A stretch of DNA of 64,000 bases from Rhytidiadelphus loreus (GCA_947034895.1 OX344763.1:2668501-2732500); one strand, 5' to 3'; numbered from the stretch's first letter, positions 35,141 to 48,829 are shown. Program-made: numbers and translations. Notes: generated by a model not told the origin, from the letters alone.

Positions 35141-36331
35141 CATACTACCCTATATTTGGGATGGTTTTGTTAAAAAATAATTAAATATGTCATGTAATGA
35201 ATTTTTCAAAAATTATAATGTGGTATAATTGAATTTTGGATAAAGTATTAATAGAAATAATTTGTATTGTCAAAGAAAAAACCAATGAAAAATGAAAAAT
35301 AATATACATTTCAAAATAATTATTTTATAAATGTAAAAAATTCATGGAATACATAAGCTTACTAAGCTTAGTCCTTTTTCCCCCTTCAAAGAAAGATTGT
35401 GTTCATTGAAAGGGATTGAAACTTAATTAGTCAATTTACTAGCTTACTAAGCTGGGAGGACCCTACTACTAAAGGTCTCAAAAGATTCAATAAAGCCCTG
35501 AATATCATGGTAAAGTTGTGAGGACCTTATTAAAGGTCATGAAATATTCCAAATCTTGTGAAAAGAAATCACCAAAATTTTAACCAACCCCAAAAGAAAT
35601 GATTTCATATGGGGTGTACTGAATCTGACCCCAACCTAAGGTATACTTGCAAAAGAATTGGGTTCAATTTGGGCACTAACCAAGGCCCAGTAAACTTTCA
35701 AAGTATTATTCATTTATTGCTCAGGCTCGAGCAAACCAAAGTTCATCACCTCAAGGACCAAATTAAGTTAAGTAGGATAATCAACTCATCCATGAACTAT
35801 ATCCATCAACATCTTCATTTATGTAAGACTATAGATATAGACTATATTAGAATGCATATCTAAGCTAACTCAAGATCTCTGAAGCCAAATTCACATTCTA
35901 ATGTCATGATGACAACTCCATGACAATATCTCACCTGAAGTCAACTCCATGAATAGTAATATGCCTCAACTTGCATCATCCCCAGTACAAACACGGATGG
36001 TGTCAACAAGCACAAGATTGACTTTCAGTGCTACATTCCTCTTCATGGGCACTGATACATAAGGTTAAGAAACATCATACACAAAAAATCTCACTGAAAA
36101 ATAACCACAAGGAAAAAAACGAGTTTTTAGGCTTTCTTTCTTCTACATTGAATGCAAAATTGATCGCCGTACAAAACACCAGGCTTGAACTAAGCGTCAC
36201 ATCTTGGTGGTAAAACACTGATCTGGCTCTTCATGTACCTGGAACACCTGAATCTCATTATCCCTAGTTGACCTGCTTGTTTACACTACCCTAGTATGTC
36301 GAGGCAGACAACTCCGCTATCCCTAAAATAA

Positions 36332-39300
36332 TTATCTGGCCTTGTCAGCCTCCTCTCCGCGACCAAACACTGTTTCAATATCCTCAGTAATTTCGTCCCA
36401 TTTCTCCTGAAAACATGCATAGCAAATTATTAGTAACTGGTTGCCAATAATCACTGTCAACCGCAACACGAACAGACTTCTATCCCGTCAAAATTTTAAT
36501 CTACTCCCTCAAAGAAGCAAGAATTCATAGTTTGACCAATCCAATTGATCATATTGTGAAAACTATAATTCAGCTAGGGCCAACTTTTATATCACTAAAC
36601 AATAATTAGAAGATCACATGCCTTGGTAAATGAATAAATAAAATCTGGACGTTTATATGACCTCGAAACTGCTTAAAAAATATGAAAACCGCCTTGAGAA
36701 CTAGACAAGCGAAACATTGGCATAGTAAAGGTAATTAGAAATAGTACCTGGAAGGATTCAAACCAGTCTTTCTCGTAGTCAGCACGAGTGGTGAACTCGC
36801 CCAAGTCTTCGCGGTACCACTCTTTAGTATAAGTCACAAGATCCATGACCTGTTCTACCTCCAGAACTTCCCATGGCCGCAAACCTGGAATTTGCTTTGC
36901 CAATTCTTTTCTGAAAAAGACGGGGAAACAGTACAAGAAGCATAAGTATGCATAGAGCCAACTCTAGGGTCACGCTCGCAGCTTGGTGATATGAAAAAAC
37001 AGTCCGCCTGGCTGAATACGATCAATATTTTTTAGTCTACGAGGTACTGCGACACACAAGATCAAAATGTGGGACACACTGCTGAGCAAACCACGTAAAA
37101 AGACGAGTTTTCTAAGAAAACAAGACACAATGAAGTCGTACATTGACTTAAAAAATGAGAGTATATCACACTCAAAGTGGTTAAAACAAACCCCTAAAAA
37201 ACAAAAAGGGAAAGGGAAAATTCTGTAAAACACATAATGTGCATTCAATGGCAATGAATACACAAGTTCTCAAACACGAATGATGTTGTCTCTAGCCGTA
37301 CCTGTTTTCGTAAGATATAAACTTATGTGGCATGTTTTTCTTGTTTCCTTGTTCCAGGAGGTCCGTAAGTTCAGCTCCACCAGCCCATAAGAACATCGCA
37401 TGAGAGGGAGTGCTTTCCCCGGGCCAGCTACCATGGTTCTGTCGCAACACTGCTTTCTCCCTTTCCCTCTTTTCAATAGCTTCAGCCTGAATCTGTTTGT
37501 ACGATTTGATACTGTGGCCCTTCAAAGGTGTCCATGGAGGTAACCCTCTAGCAAGTTTGTGAACCAAAGCAGATCCCATTGCTGCAAGTTTTACTGCAAA
37601 TAGAGAACAACGAAAAGATGGAGTTACACTCCCAACACCAGGAATATTCCACATTTAACGTTGAGAAGAGGTGTCCTACATCAGTCACATAATATATATC
37701 GGAGAGTACAAAATACGGATACTCTAAAACTTGAAAGAAGCAGCTATTTTAGAGTCATCATTAAATAATGTCAAAGTGCAAGGTGTCACACACTGAGTTC
37801 TTGGCTTCTGAAAATGTGGGAGCTGAATGATTGATCGATAACATTTTGAATAGTGTATGATAACACTCAATAGAGAATTCAGTGTAGATTCATCAAGCAC
37901 AATAGACTGAAAACAAAAAAGAGAAGAGAGCTTACAGTCAGGAGTGTCTACGGCACTCTGGAGACCGTAGACCATTCCAATAGGAGCCCATTCATCCATA
38001 TCGTCTCCCCATATGAACGTGTTCTTGTCAACAATCCCTGCTGCCCATGCAGTCTTGAGATTTATAAGCTCCATCGGACCTCGAGTTCGTCCCAGTCGGT
38101 CCTTGTAGTACCATCCTCCGGCCCTCATTGCGACTGTTTGACAAGTCACAGAACGTTAAACCCCCAGCAAGACTCCCAAAACAGGAACTTATTCGAAGTC
38201 ATGAAGAGAAGAAACTAAAGGAATTTCAGAGATTCGCACATCCGAAGCCTCATCACGGACTGAAACAGAGACGTCACACTAAGGATTCTGAAAGGCAGGG
38301 ACACCCATAATCGGCACTGACCCAAAATTGCCCCCATAAAATCCTAGGCACTATAAAGATACTGATAAGAAGGATGTAGAGCATCTAAAAATTTGTTCAA
38401 GTGCCGAGTTCCAGAAGTGTACAGAAGCGTTCCAGAAGTGTACATTTGGTTCCCTGAGCAGCACTCATCCCAACATTATAACCTAACCCTAATATCGTAA
38501 ACAATCTCCTTCTAAACCCTTCAACCAACCAACCATGGAGTTACAATGGTGAGATTCAAATGCCAGAGATTTCATAGACACGAAAACAACTCCACATTTG
38601 TACGAGACTCAATTTTAAAATACATATCAAGGTTTCAGAATTCTGTGCACTCAAAACTCTTCAATCTTACCATTCAGGGTTCCCAATTTTCAACTATGAC
38701 ATGCTTTGAATGTGTGACAAGTGTACTAAAGTCAATGATAGTGTGGTAAGCATGCAGGACATTTTAGTGTGTCTTCTAGAGAGGTTATACTAAAGAGGTT
38801 GAGTGTACGTGATATTGATGGCATTGTAAAATACTGGTTGAGGGCGAGAAGATTGGACTAAACCTAATATTATAATGAACATTTTTCTAAAACCCTTCAA
38901 TCGAATATGTACTTACAACGGCGAGATTCACATTCCAGAAACTTGATAGAAACAAGACAAAAGAAAGACTTCAGATTAAAGATGAGAATTCTAGAAATAA
39001 CAAAATCATTAACAACTAAAACCCCAGGTAAGTCAATTAACTGCATATGACGACGGCAATTGAGAACATGTAAATTTCAGGGTCTGATTGAGACAACGGC
39101 AATTCAGCAAATGCAAGATATCAGGGTTTCAACATTATGTACAGTCAAAAACCTCCAATCTTAACACCATCTTCACTTTGACATAGTTTGATCATGTGAC
39201 AGTCAATAATGTGTGGCAAATGTGCAGGATCAATTCCAGAATTTCATTTTAGAGAACCTCATAGCAAAGAGGTTTGACTGCACATAATGAGATTGCATCC

Positions 39301-39956
39301 CAAAATGTCGTTCATAACATTGGCTACATTGTTGATAAAGAATGTTGAGATTACTCACAGTCGGCGTAACGCTTATCCAGCCACTTGTACCCCAACACCT
39401 GCTGCACATCAATCGGCCTTAACTCCGGATACGGCCTCTGCCTATACCCCCACAGCCCGAACTCAAACTGCTTAAAAAAATCCCAAAACCGTCCTTGCAC
39501 TTCCTCATCTGTCCTCAAACTCTTCCTCAGAATCGGTGGCCCTCCATACGGCCCGGGGACTAAAGGCAATTCCTTCCACAGCTTCGCATCCTCCGGTCTC
39601 GTCGGCAACGCATTCGCCAGCCTCTCCCTCGCCCGCTCCTCCGCCGCAAGCTCCTCGCTCCTCACCAAGAACTTCGCCATAGAAGAGTTCTTGAAACTGT
39701 CCAAAAGCACCGCATTCTCACGAATCTCCTCTTCTGTCGTGGCAAGGGTGAAATACTCATCCTCTTGTAAGTCTTGTTCGACTTCGTCCGTGTAGCGAGG
39801 GTCCTCGACTTCGTTCTCTTCCTCCAATTTGAACTGGCGGAAACGCTTCATGTAGGTCTCGGAAGGAGGGGAAGGGGCATCGGAGGGAGGTGGGGCTGCG
39901 GGGTTGGGAGCAGGCGATTCGGACTTGCCGCTGCCTCTGCCGAGCCATCGCCGCAT
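36332..39956 (-). CDS. TIC56: TIC56, plastid import/biogenesis protein with a GYF domain
   Basis: Exons 39359-39956, 37936-38133, 37302-37593, 36748-36910 and 36332-36406 join into 441 residues, stop TAA. Conserved blocks: FWDFFKQFEFGLWGYRQRPY with LRPIDVQQVLGYK in exon 1; the GYF-type domain GGWYYKDRLGRTRGP through DTFIW-like WGDDMDEWAPIGMVYGL (about 205-258); GLPPWTPLKG, SWPGESTPSHAMFLWAGG and IPGLRPWEVLEVEQVMD downstream. TIC56 has been reported in the 1-MDa translocon of the plastid inner envelope and in plastid rRNA maturation; its exact role is debated. The first in-frame ATG is at 39956, although the frame is open upstream to 40238 with a Ser-rich run that lacks an ATG. The C-terminus ends shortly after the conserved core, whereas I recall flowering-plant proteins being longer with an acidic tail. 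Intron 1 carries a degenerate duplication. Confidence 0.93.
38472..39300. repeat. Degenerate ~400-bp duplication inside TIC56 intron 1
   Basis: Sequence at about 38472-38820 recurs at about 38860-39300 in the same order: CTAAACCCTTCAA-type block, GAGATTCA(A/C)AT-CCAGA, a CTCCAATCTTA-like block, GACATG or GACATAGTTTGA, TGTGACA, AAGAGGTT(G/T)GA. The copies are clearly related but old. Confidence 0.6.
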
Positions 39957-42900
39957 GGTGAACCCAACGAGGAAGGGGAACCCGAAGGGAAACCCAGAGA
40001 GGAAGAAAACCCTAGAGCGGGCGTAAAGCGGATTCTGTTGCGAATGGTGAGAATTCGGGAAACCTCGCTGTGGGTTTTGGGATTGGGAGCCCTGCGAGAG
40101 GGGCGAACGCGGGGAGAGAGATGAAGTGGAGTGGTGAGGGGGATGGCTTTCTGAAAAAGGCTTATCTGCTTCGGTGCCCGGGGTGGCGGGCACTCGGCTT
40201 ATAGCGTCCCCAGTCGACCCCGGAATTTGCCCCTCCAAATGAACTTCTAACTTTTAGATTGGTTTATTATTAAAACTTTAATTTTTTTCCAGTGGAAATG
40301 CATCCAAAGTACTTTGCATAGGCATAAGAAAACATGAGTTTAACCCTTGAACGACGAGCTGGTCACCATAGAAATCAGCTATTTTAGAACCGTGGGAATT
40401 GTTGTCTTAAAAAAATGCAAAAGCACTCATTGGAAAAGTCAAACTATTGTAGAAGACGTTTCCTTTTCACACAAAATTTGGAGGATGAATATTTGCACTT
40501 TTGTCCTGCATGGAGAGACTCTTTGTCATTCATCAGCTAGAAAATGTCCTCAACGTTGTTTATAGGTTAAACATTGGACAATGAAAATAAATCACTTCAA
40601 AGTTACAATAGCTAAAAGACAAAAATTATAGTAGAGTTGACAAATCACGATTACCAATGCACATTTCACTTTAAATTGCACCAATTTTCTTCAATTTTGA
40701 AGAGCCATTTCCTTAATTTTTCTTTTTTAAGCATGATTTGAAGTGTCTCTCTATATTTTTTTGTCTTTTACCTTGCTTCTAATAGGCTTTATTTTTGGTG
40801 TCTACAGTCCAAGTCCAAATTTTATTATATCTATTTAAGGAGATTTTTATTGCATTTTTAATGATAGTAGTTACATGTTTTAATCTTACACCAAGAAAAG
40901 GATATTAATAATTAGGATGAGTCATTTAGATTAATTCGTTGATGATACTCTTAAAAACATCTTTAATACACTTCAAAATTTGTCCTTCCGAATACACTTC
41001 TAACTTTTCATTGGTTTATAATTGTAACTTGAATTTTTATCAATGGAAGCACACAATTTGGAATGAAATATGCTTTGGTAATTGTGATTTGCCAAAACCA
41101 TTATAATTTTTGTCTTTTATCTAGCTTTTGAAACAATTTCTTTTCATTGTCCAATGCCTAAATTTGAGTTTTCTTGTACTCACTCAAGTTACTTTGGATT
41201 GTGCTTCCAATGACAGAAATTTCAATTCTAAAATGTCAACAAATGAAATATTACAAAGAATGGTGCATTTCACCACAACTGTCCCGCTTGCACGAATGCA
41301 AGGTCCTAGCTTGGATTCCAATGCACCTACAAGAAAATAGAAAAGATTTATAACGAGGAAAGCGCACTTCACCACAATTGTCCCTCTTGCAAAAGCAAGG
41401 TCCCGATTTGGATTCTAGTGAGCTAATAAGAGGAGAGATGAGATATTTAACAAAAAAAAATATTTCACTAGAATTCAATTGACCTACAAAAGATGATCTA
41501 GGAATGCAAGGAACCTACCTCAAAAATGTTCACACTGATATTGAAATCACTTAATTGAGGAAGAGATCGCATGTACTTTGGGCGTAGATTGAATCTAAAG
41601 AAGTAAACACTTGGTCAAAAAATAAATTCAAAATTCTTGATATAAGGAAGTCTTTGGACAAAAATCCAAAACTATGTAGATTTATATTAAAAATATTCCT
41701 ATACACTCTCCAATACACTCTTTGCTTAGAATCTCAAACAAAATAACAAACTCACCAATGTATCCTAAAGAAATAATCTACTCTTAGTTTGCAGCACATT
41801 AACATGCCCCGAGGAAGCCACCGATAAATCACTTTGAATCACCAAAGCAACATCATGAACCCTGCAACAACAAATGTTATTTTTTCTTTTAAACTCGGAA
41901 TGGAAGAAGTATCAATTCAACTGAAAAAACCAACTTACCAATTCATCAAATACAATACTAAATCATCCTACTTGGGAGTACTCCTATGCTTCCTTCTAAA
42001 CAAGTAGTGTAAATATGAAGCAATTCATATTACTTTATGTTTGCTAGGGCTAATGAACAAGCAGTGTCAACATGACTTTTCAAAATATTATGTCTATGAC
42101 TAATGAGGTTTGAATAGAATTGGGTTGTATCTTGTCACAATGATTACAACCTCCTAGTGTTAAAATAGCATTCTAAATACATACGTCAAGGTAAAAGTTT
42201 GTTCCCTAGTGATATTACCAAAATTCTAAAGCCTCGAATGTAATCAATTTTTCCACAAATCCAGAGTATATGGTTAGGATGAGTATCTGTTGTTGGAAAA
42301 AAACGCAACAGCTACAAACCACTTGCTATAGGCACCATTGGTGCTTGCGGAAGCCCAACCAGCAATTGCTGCAATAGCAACTACATTGCTCTACAAGCAG
42401 AGGCAGTCAAAGCCATACAACCTTCTGCAACCACCCGCAACAAATATCCACTTAAAAAAACCCTCAAATCAACAAAGGTAATCTCAACTGGTGCTTTCTT
42501 TCATGGCCACTGCATTTGTCGAAGATTAAACAACATTGAAAATGATAGAGTAGATCCAAATCAGAAAACACCTAACTACAACTATCATTCTACTACAGAG
42601 AAACCCTAGTACGTAAACAAACCGTAGTGCTAGATTCAATGCATACACATACTCACCTTTTCAAGATTTAGATACTAGATGTCACCGCTACACGCAAACA
42701 AATGCCAGAAATTTGAACTATACAAATGCAAACTAAATTCAAAAGAATGACCTTTGGACGCCGTCTTGCTTGATTGCAATGAAAGTACGCTCAACTTGAA
42801 CAATGACATAAATTAGTATTTGTAAATAAGGTGAAACATAATCAAATTGTCTAAATACATAGTTAAATTGTTATCACAATCAAATGGATTTAAAAATAAG

Positions 42901-44255
42901 ATTAATTTTGATGAACACAAAAGAACAAGCCTTACTTCAGCAGCCTTGACTGTTGGATCTTGGGCCATGTACTGATGTACACTGCACAACAAGAAGTACT
43001 ATAATAAGGACCATTTTCAAATCAAACAATGCTTTTCTTAAAGCAATCTTCTTTTAATTCATAGATTGCAATTATTTTTTTGTTGATGATGTAGGTAACC
43101 AACACTTTAGCTTCAATAATGACTTTGGAAAAAGTTGTTGGCCTCTACTCTGAAGCATGCTTGCTTATTGATTGACTAAGAGCTCGACTTCAGCATGCAG
43201 TGGCTGCAATAGCCAGCGAAGACCGACCTCAGGTTTTGTTACTTTAAGGGATGGAACTACTACAATTGGCAGGACACTGGGGGTTAAAAATGGTGATGCT
43301 GGCTGGGGGTTCTAAAGGGCTGTAAATACCTAGAATTTTGCTAGAAACGCTGCATTTCCAATGGCTTATAGCTTGTGCTTACAAGTTCTTATTCTAGCTC
43401 CACGTTGGTCCAGCCTGGGTTGGAGCTTGGTAGAGGTAATCATTTTTCTTGTTTGCTATCTTTTATTGGATCAACTCTAATCTCTATAATTTCACCGTAC
43501 TTCTAGGACAACTATTTGTTCAATGCAGATAATGTGTGTTTTATGTTGCTTCCATTTTGGAACAACACTCCACCTGGAGTTGATAACAAGTTTAAGGAGG
43601 CCTATTACTTTATGGATTGTGCAGGATAAGTAATCGTGATTGTTTCACAAGTGAGGCCTATTACTTCATGAACTGCACAAGATTCAGCTTTGAAAAGCTG
43701 CTCGCTCAGCTACTCGTAGCAATAGCACATTTCTGTAGCTCATTCCTAATTGTAAAAACTCCATTTTCTCTTAGCTCTTTACTTACGATTCTTTGATCCC
43801 AAACGAGAATTTCCATCAAATTAGATTGCCTAGCAGTCCTTTTGAATATTAGGAAACAAGTCTAATAATGACTACAAAAGGCTTCAAGGCGTGTCCGCAA
43901 CTAACATTCTAAGAGTGACCCCATACACCTCGAAATATATCTAGTTTCACTACTCAAATACACATCGACTCGTATACTTTAGATTTTGAAAAACAGTTTT
44001 CACATTACTAAAAAATAATGGACTGCTTGTCAACGATCGTTCCATTTAGACTACTGGTCAACTTTGTTTCAGAAAAATGGTGTCGTGTTGTACATATATA
44101 CATAGTATAAAAAAAATATTTATTATACATTATTCGTGTAGCTTCAAGGTGGTGTCTTCTTGTGGAGGTATAAGTCATCTATATAAGAAGGGGAATCCAT
44201 ATGAGAGCTACATCAAATTGAGATATTGTCATTTGTTTTCCGCTTTACATTTAGA
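39957..44255. other. TIC56 upstream flank and intergenic DNA
   Basis: 39957-40240 is GC-richer and is the TIC56 leader/promoter. TTAA with CCCTTGAACGACG at 40340-40356 matches the end of the piggyBac-type MITE at 3532, but no partner end was found. 40430-40560 is similar to the complement of 10730-10860. Two tandem copies of a ~110-bp unit (TTTCACCACAACTGTCCCGCTTGC and CTTCACCACAATTGTCCCTC) lie at about 41250-41450. Nothing recognisable lies in 41480-44255 except an AGGCCTATTACTT direct repeat near 43600 and 43655. Confidence 0.45.
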
Positions 44256-44714
44256 ATGTTGAACTGGAGAGTTTTTTCTAAGTCTCAAGATGAAAAGCCT
44301 CAATTGAAGGCTGAATTTGAACTTTCATTGTCGCAACTGCTGGATGAGCCTCTTTTACCACGGGATTTGCCATCGCCATTTGTGCGTCCACGAGATGAAG
44401 TTGAGCCTTCTCGACCGCCAAAGCAGCCTCGTATTGAATAATGATGGTACAGGAATGTTCAGTAGGATGTTCGTGCATTGGTAATCTTATTACAAGTTAA
44501 ACATGTTAAATCCGATAGCGTTGAAGTAACATTTAAAGGTTATTTTGAGGGTCTAAACGACGACCAATACTATTGTATGGTCAAGCCGATCAAGGGAAGT
44601 CGTGGCCACCAACAATGGTTAGAGGGGCTGGTCAATCTCTAAACGAAGGTGGATCGTGTTGAATTTGTCGCTGCGACTATCAAACATATTCTCAAGTTTT
44701 TGCAGATGGAATGA
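44256..44714 (+). pseudogene. Unrecognised coding-like frame with four in-frame stops
   Basis: A single frame from ATG 44256 reads MLNWRVFSKSQDEKPQLKAE, an acidic and Pro-rich stretch ending KQPRIE, then TAA and TGA (44439-44444) and TAG (44463-44465). It continues as DVRALVILLQVKHVKSDSVE, YFEGLNDDQYYCMVKPIKG and WLEGLVNL, then TAA (44640-44642) and DRVEFVAATIKHILKF to a TGA at 44712. Protein-like composition persists across the stops without a frame change, which suggests a gene fragment inactivated mainly by substitutions. I do not recognise the protein. A non-LTR or LTR element gag-like fragment is possible but unsupported. Confidence 0.5.
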
Positions 44715-47700
44715 AGTTTGTCTTAAAATTCTAGTTTTTTTACCTCTAATAGGCATTGGTTTGATGCTAATGCTTATATCCATGTTTGGAGTATTTTATA
44801 GAAATGATTTGTATGGTTATAGTTGTGAAAAGAAAATATAGATGTAATTTGCCTTCTAGGTGGACTTTGAAGTAATTTTCCTTTTTAGTTAAAGATAAAG
44901 AAATAGTTGTGGGGCCAAATATGAAGGTCAATAGTTGCAAGTTAGTCTTAAAAATTGTGAGTTGAGATTTGTGCTAATTGTTGAGTTTTGGAAGAGGAGT
45001 AGAGATTTGTGTAAGCTTTCCAAAAAGCTATTACACATCTCATTCGGGTTTGTAAAGCATTTGTGGCACTAAGCCAAAGTACAATAAAAAAGAAGGAGTT
45101 GGAATTGGAGGAGATTTGAAGAGAGTTTAAAGAAATTTGAAGAATTCAATACTTGAAGAATAGAATATTGAAGATTCATGTGTTGTGGCTTGTTATTCCT
45201 AGCCGGTTTTGGAGGCTCGTTGTGTTTTTATTGCTATTCCTAGCCAGTATTGGAGGCTTGTTGTTCTCATTTTTGCATTGTAAACATTGTTGCGGGTTAT
45301 GTGGGTATCCAATAATAGCACCGTTTTATGTTTGTGGCAACGAAGTGGAATTGATCATCTAAATGGTCGATTTTCTATATTGTTTTCATTGGTGAAAGGT
45401 GTTTCTTGGTCACCATGGGTTTGAGGTTTAGGAGCCAATTTGCGGATGGCCAACTCGTGAATTGGTCGTTCCGTTCCACCCGTTCGAGGCTTTGTTTCTT
45501 ATCACACACCTTTACACTTATCCCTATAGAGCCACTATAGGATAGGCCAACGGGGACAAGTTTGAAGACGAAAGAATTGAAGACAGAAGACAAAAGATTA
45601 AAGATTAGAAGATTCGACTGAACTTCATAGCGGACTATTCCCAGTCGTAGTTAGATACCCTGCGTATTTCCAAAGTGCGCTCCTCTCTACCCGACAACGG
45701 AAAACTCTCGTTCTCTTGTTTTTAATTCAACAACATTCTAAAGTTTTGTATGTATACTTACAATTGAATAACATAGTCTGTACAAACAAAATTGTGAAGA
45801 AAGTAGTGCAACAAAATTAAACTCGCGGACATTCTAAGATCCAGTAATCTTGATGCTCACTCTCCAAACATTTAAACTTACAAGCACAAAACAACACAAC
45901 ATCACAGTCGGATCATTAGAAAAACACCTTTGGCAGCACATACCGAACAAACCTTCGACAATCCAACACCAAAGCACCTCCCTCGTCCACAAATATGTCA
46001 TTTCCACAAGCTCACCACCTTGCCAGCATTCACAACTGCCCACACCAAGATAAAAAAAAAACACTACAGAACTGCACCCTAAACCAGAACCTCCAAAGTC
46101 AAAGCCGACAACACCCGTACACTCCGATCACTTGTACGCAAACAAAACCAAGACATCCAACACATTACAACCACAGATTCAAAAAGCACTTTATAAGATT
46201 CCACTCTCCCACATTGCCACGTTCTCCACTCTCCTTCATCGCCGTAGACTGCACTCACTCACATCGCTAGTCACTGCAAACAATCATTCTAAACGCATCC
46301 GAGAGCTCTAAATTGAAAATTGAAAGTAGCAAGTTGATTAGATCCCAATCCACACTATGAAGAAATTCCAAAAGAAGAAATAGAAATGCAAATGGAAAGA
46401 CTCACTGACAACGAAGGTGTGATATGGAGGCTCTAGGTTTCAAAGAAAGTGAGTGCGGTGGTTTCGGTGAGAAGAAATTCAAGGGAACAGACGCCCTGAA
46501 TCAGAGCGTGAGGGTGGCAAGCAATAGCCATGAAAGCAATGGCTAGAGAGTTCGTGACAGAGAACGGGATGGCAACTGCGAGACAAATGGAAAGCTGTGA
46601 CCACAGAGTTTGCGAGAGAGAGCGGAAAGGCAACTACAAAATGGACGAAGACAAACGCGGTGACTATGTCATGCGTCGACCTTTGCCGATCCAACCCTAA
46701 CTTGGAAGCGAACACCCAAGAGTAAACGGACATCCAAATCCACAACAAGAACGAGATCTGAAAAGTATAAACAAAATTAGGTAAGGGAGGGTGCTCTTAA
46801 ATCGACCATCAAACACTGCAATTCGGTCATAACTTCCTCAAGCGACACTACTCAGCCAAAACAAACTGTCTACACCATATACTAATGATGATTTAGGCAT
46901 TTGATCAAACGTATCCCAATTGTTGAAGGTGAACAACTGTTCCGATGTCGCTCGAATGACGTGTAAAACATATGCCTAAGGAATTTTTGTGAGGCCTAAA
47001 AATTTTCTTAAATTTTAAATACATGGTTTAATATTTATTGTATAATATGTAGTATTCATTCTTTAGTGGGCAACCCGAGCAGCAAAAAAACTTCTTTAAA
47101 AATCACTTTTAAAAAAAATCAAAATTGGAAATTGGATTTCTCGATTTATATATATGTTGAAATCTTTGAATCATTCCGTTTTGGTTTATGAGATGAAAGT
47201 TTTGAAGAGTTCTAGTTTGTGGCTAGTTTGTGGGAACCTCCACTCTAAAATTAACTTTGAAGTGCTTTGTTTTACTCTATTTTCAATATTTTTGGAAAAA
47301 AATAAAATCATAGGATCAAGATTGTTTATTATAGCATTACAAACAGTGGGATTGGTATTTTCCAATTCTATAATTAATTTCTTAACAATTTAGTATTTTG
47401 AATCATTTTTTGCTTCTTTCTACTTCCTATGTTTTTTCTATACGTTGTACAATTCCAAGTGATCCAAAAATTTCCAAGAATCTAGCCAACTTGTCATGAA
47501 GAATGAAACCATAGAATTACAAGCATTTTGGACATTTTTCCATAATGATTATACCTTGTCAAGTGCAACTACCTGGATGTTAGCACAGCCACAAAATCAT
47601 TTGTTGTCACTTTAAACGCTATTATATGGGAATGTAGAAGGTGGAAATTTTTGAAGTCCTCTTCACATCTTCTCAATCAAATGCACTAGAAGAGTTTATG

Positions 47701-48829
47701 GCTGCAAGTGTCTAAAAAAGTTTTTTCCCTAACATTTGGTGCTTCTCTTCAAAAAAGGAGTTTCCAAGAGTTTTAGATGGAAAAATAGTTAAAACCTTTG
47801 GAGATTGAATATGACATGTCAGGGAATTCTAAGAAATTCAAAAAATATGAATGGAAAATTTTTTAATTCATTAAAATTCAAGATTTTTACAAACAACATT
47901 CCTAAGTACAAGTTACAAAAATATCCATCCAAAAAATCATTGAAAATTGTAGAAGGAAAAAAATGAATCATCTTGTGCAATATCAAATTCCAAAATTTTA
48001 AACAATGATAAGCTCAATGACATGTAAAAGATACAGTTTATGATCAAAATTCACATTGAAAAATTAGATATCACAAAAAATGGAGGTAGAAGAAAATAAA
48101 ATTTCTCGTACTACAAAAAAATATCCCTAAAAGTAAATTATTTTGTATAGACTATGATGAATTAGACCCTACAGTATAGTTGTATTATTAATAAGAAAAA
48201 TGCCAACTACAAAATAAGTTTACATAGATACTAGCATTCAATCAAAACTCAAGTATAGAAGGCATTTTTATACTCATATTCTAGATCCTCTCTAAGCTAT
48301 AGTTTTAAAAAACATCAGGTTCAACTCTTGAAAGGAGACAAGTCCAAAATGAAAACATAATTTGACCAATTTCATGGCAATGTTTTCCATATACTAGAAT
48401 GTCAAGAAGATACATACTCTTAGAGAACATAGAAATTTAAAAAAAAACAAGTATCTAGGCAATTCTTAACCAAGTCGATTCTCAAGCACAGTAGGCAAAA
48501 GGAGTAGACAATTTAGCTAACTAGAGTGGCAAATGTCCAAACCACTCTTGAACCATAGGGTCAACTAGTACCAAAAAAACATAGATGTACTATAGAGTGA
48601 CCTACAAAAATACACCCCCCAAAAGGTCTGGGTACACTTCTTCTCATACCATGAGCTTCAAATACAGGAATATGAACTTCCAAAGTTGAAGTTGAAGTTG
48701 TAGTATGTACATCATAAATCCGAAATGCTCTCCCGCAGAAGACCTTGGAAAATAAGCATTGAACTTCAACGGCTTCAATAATTGTTGCGACGACTCTTTT
48801 GAGGGAAAGTGGCACCTTCACTTTGCATT
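44715..48829. other. Intergenic DNA, no gene recognised
   Basis: 45000-45620 has a few low-AT patches without a recognisable product. 46400-46750 is purine-rich on the plus strand with short repeats (GAGAGTTCGTGACAGAGAAC and CAGAGTTTGCGAGAGAGAGC) and may be the leader of a gene not otherwise visible. 46980-48540 is featureless AT-rich DNA. Confidence 0.4.

Larger units (their letters stand above)
31854..36331. other. Intergenic DNA with a MITE and a tandem duplication
   Basis: No functional gene is recognised. It contains the MITE at 32368-32564 and the duplication at 34799-35140. A basic, Lys-rich open stretch around 32860-33180 has no recognisable domain and no good start, and is left unannotated. 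33180-34780 and 35160-36331 show nothing beyond AT-rich sequence; the TIC56 3' untranslated region probably lies just below 36332. Confidence 0.45.

Noticed and set aside
46433..46748. Overlapping minus-strand frames in a GC-richer patch
   Set aside because: Two frames overlap with repetitive content and neither has a domain or splice context.
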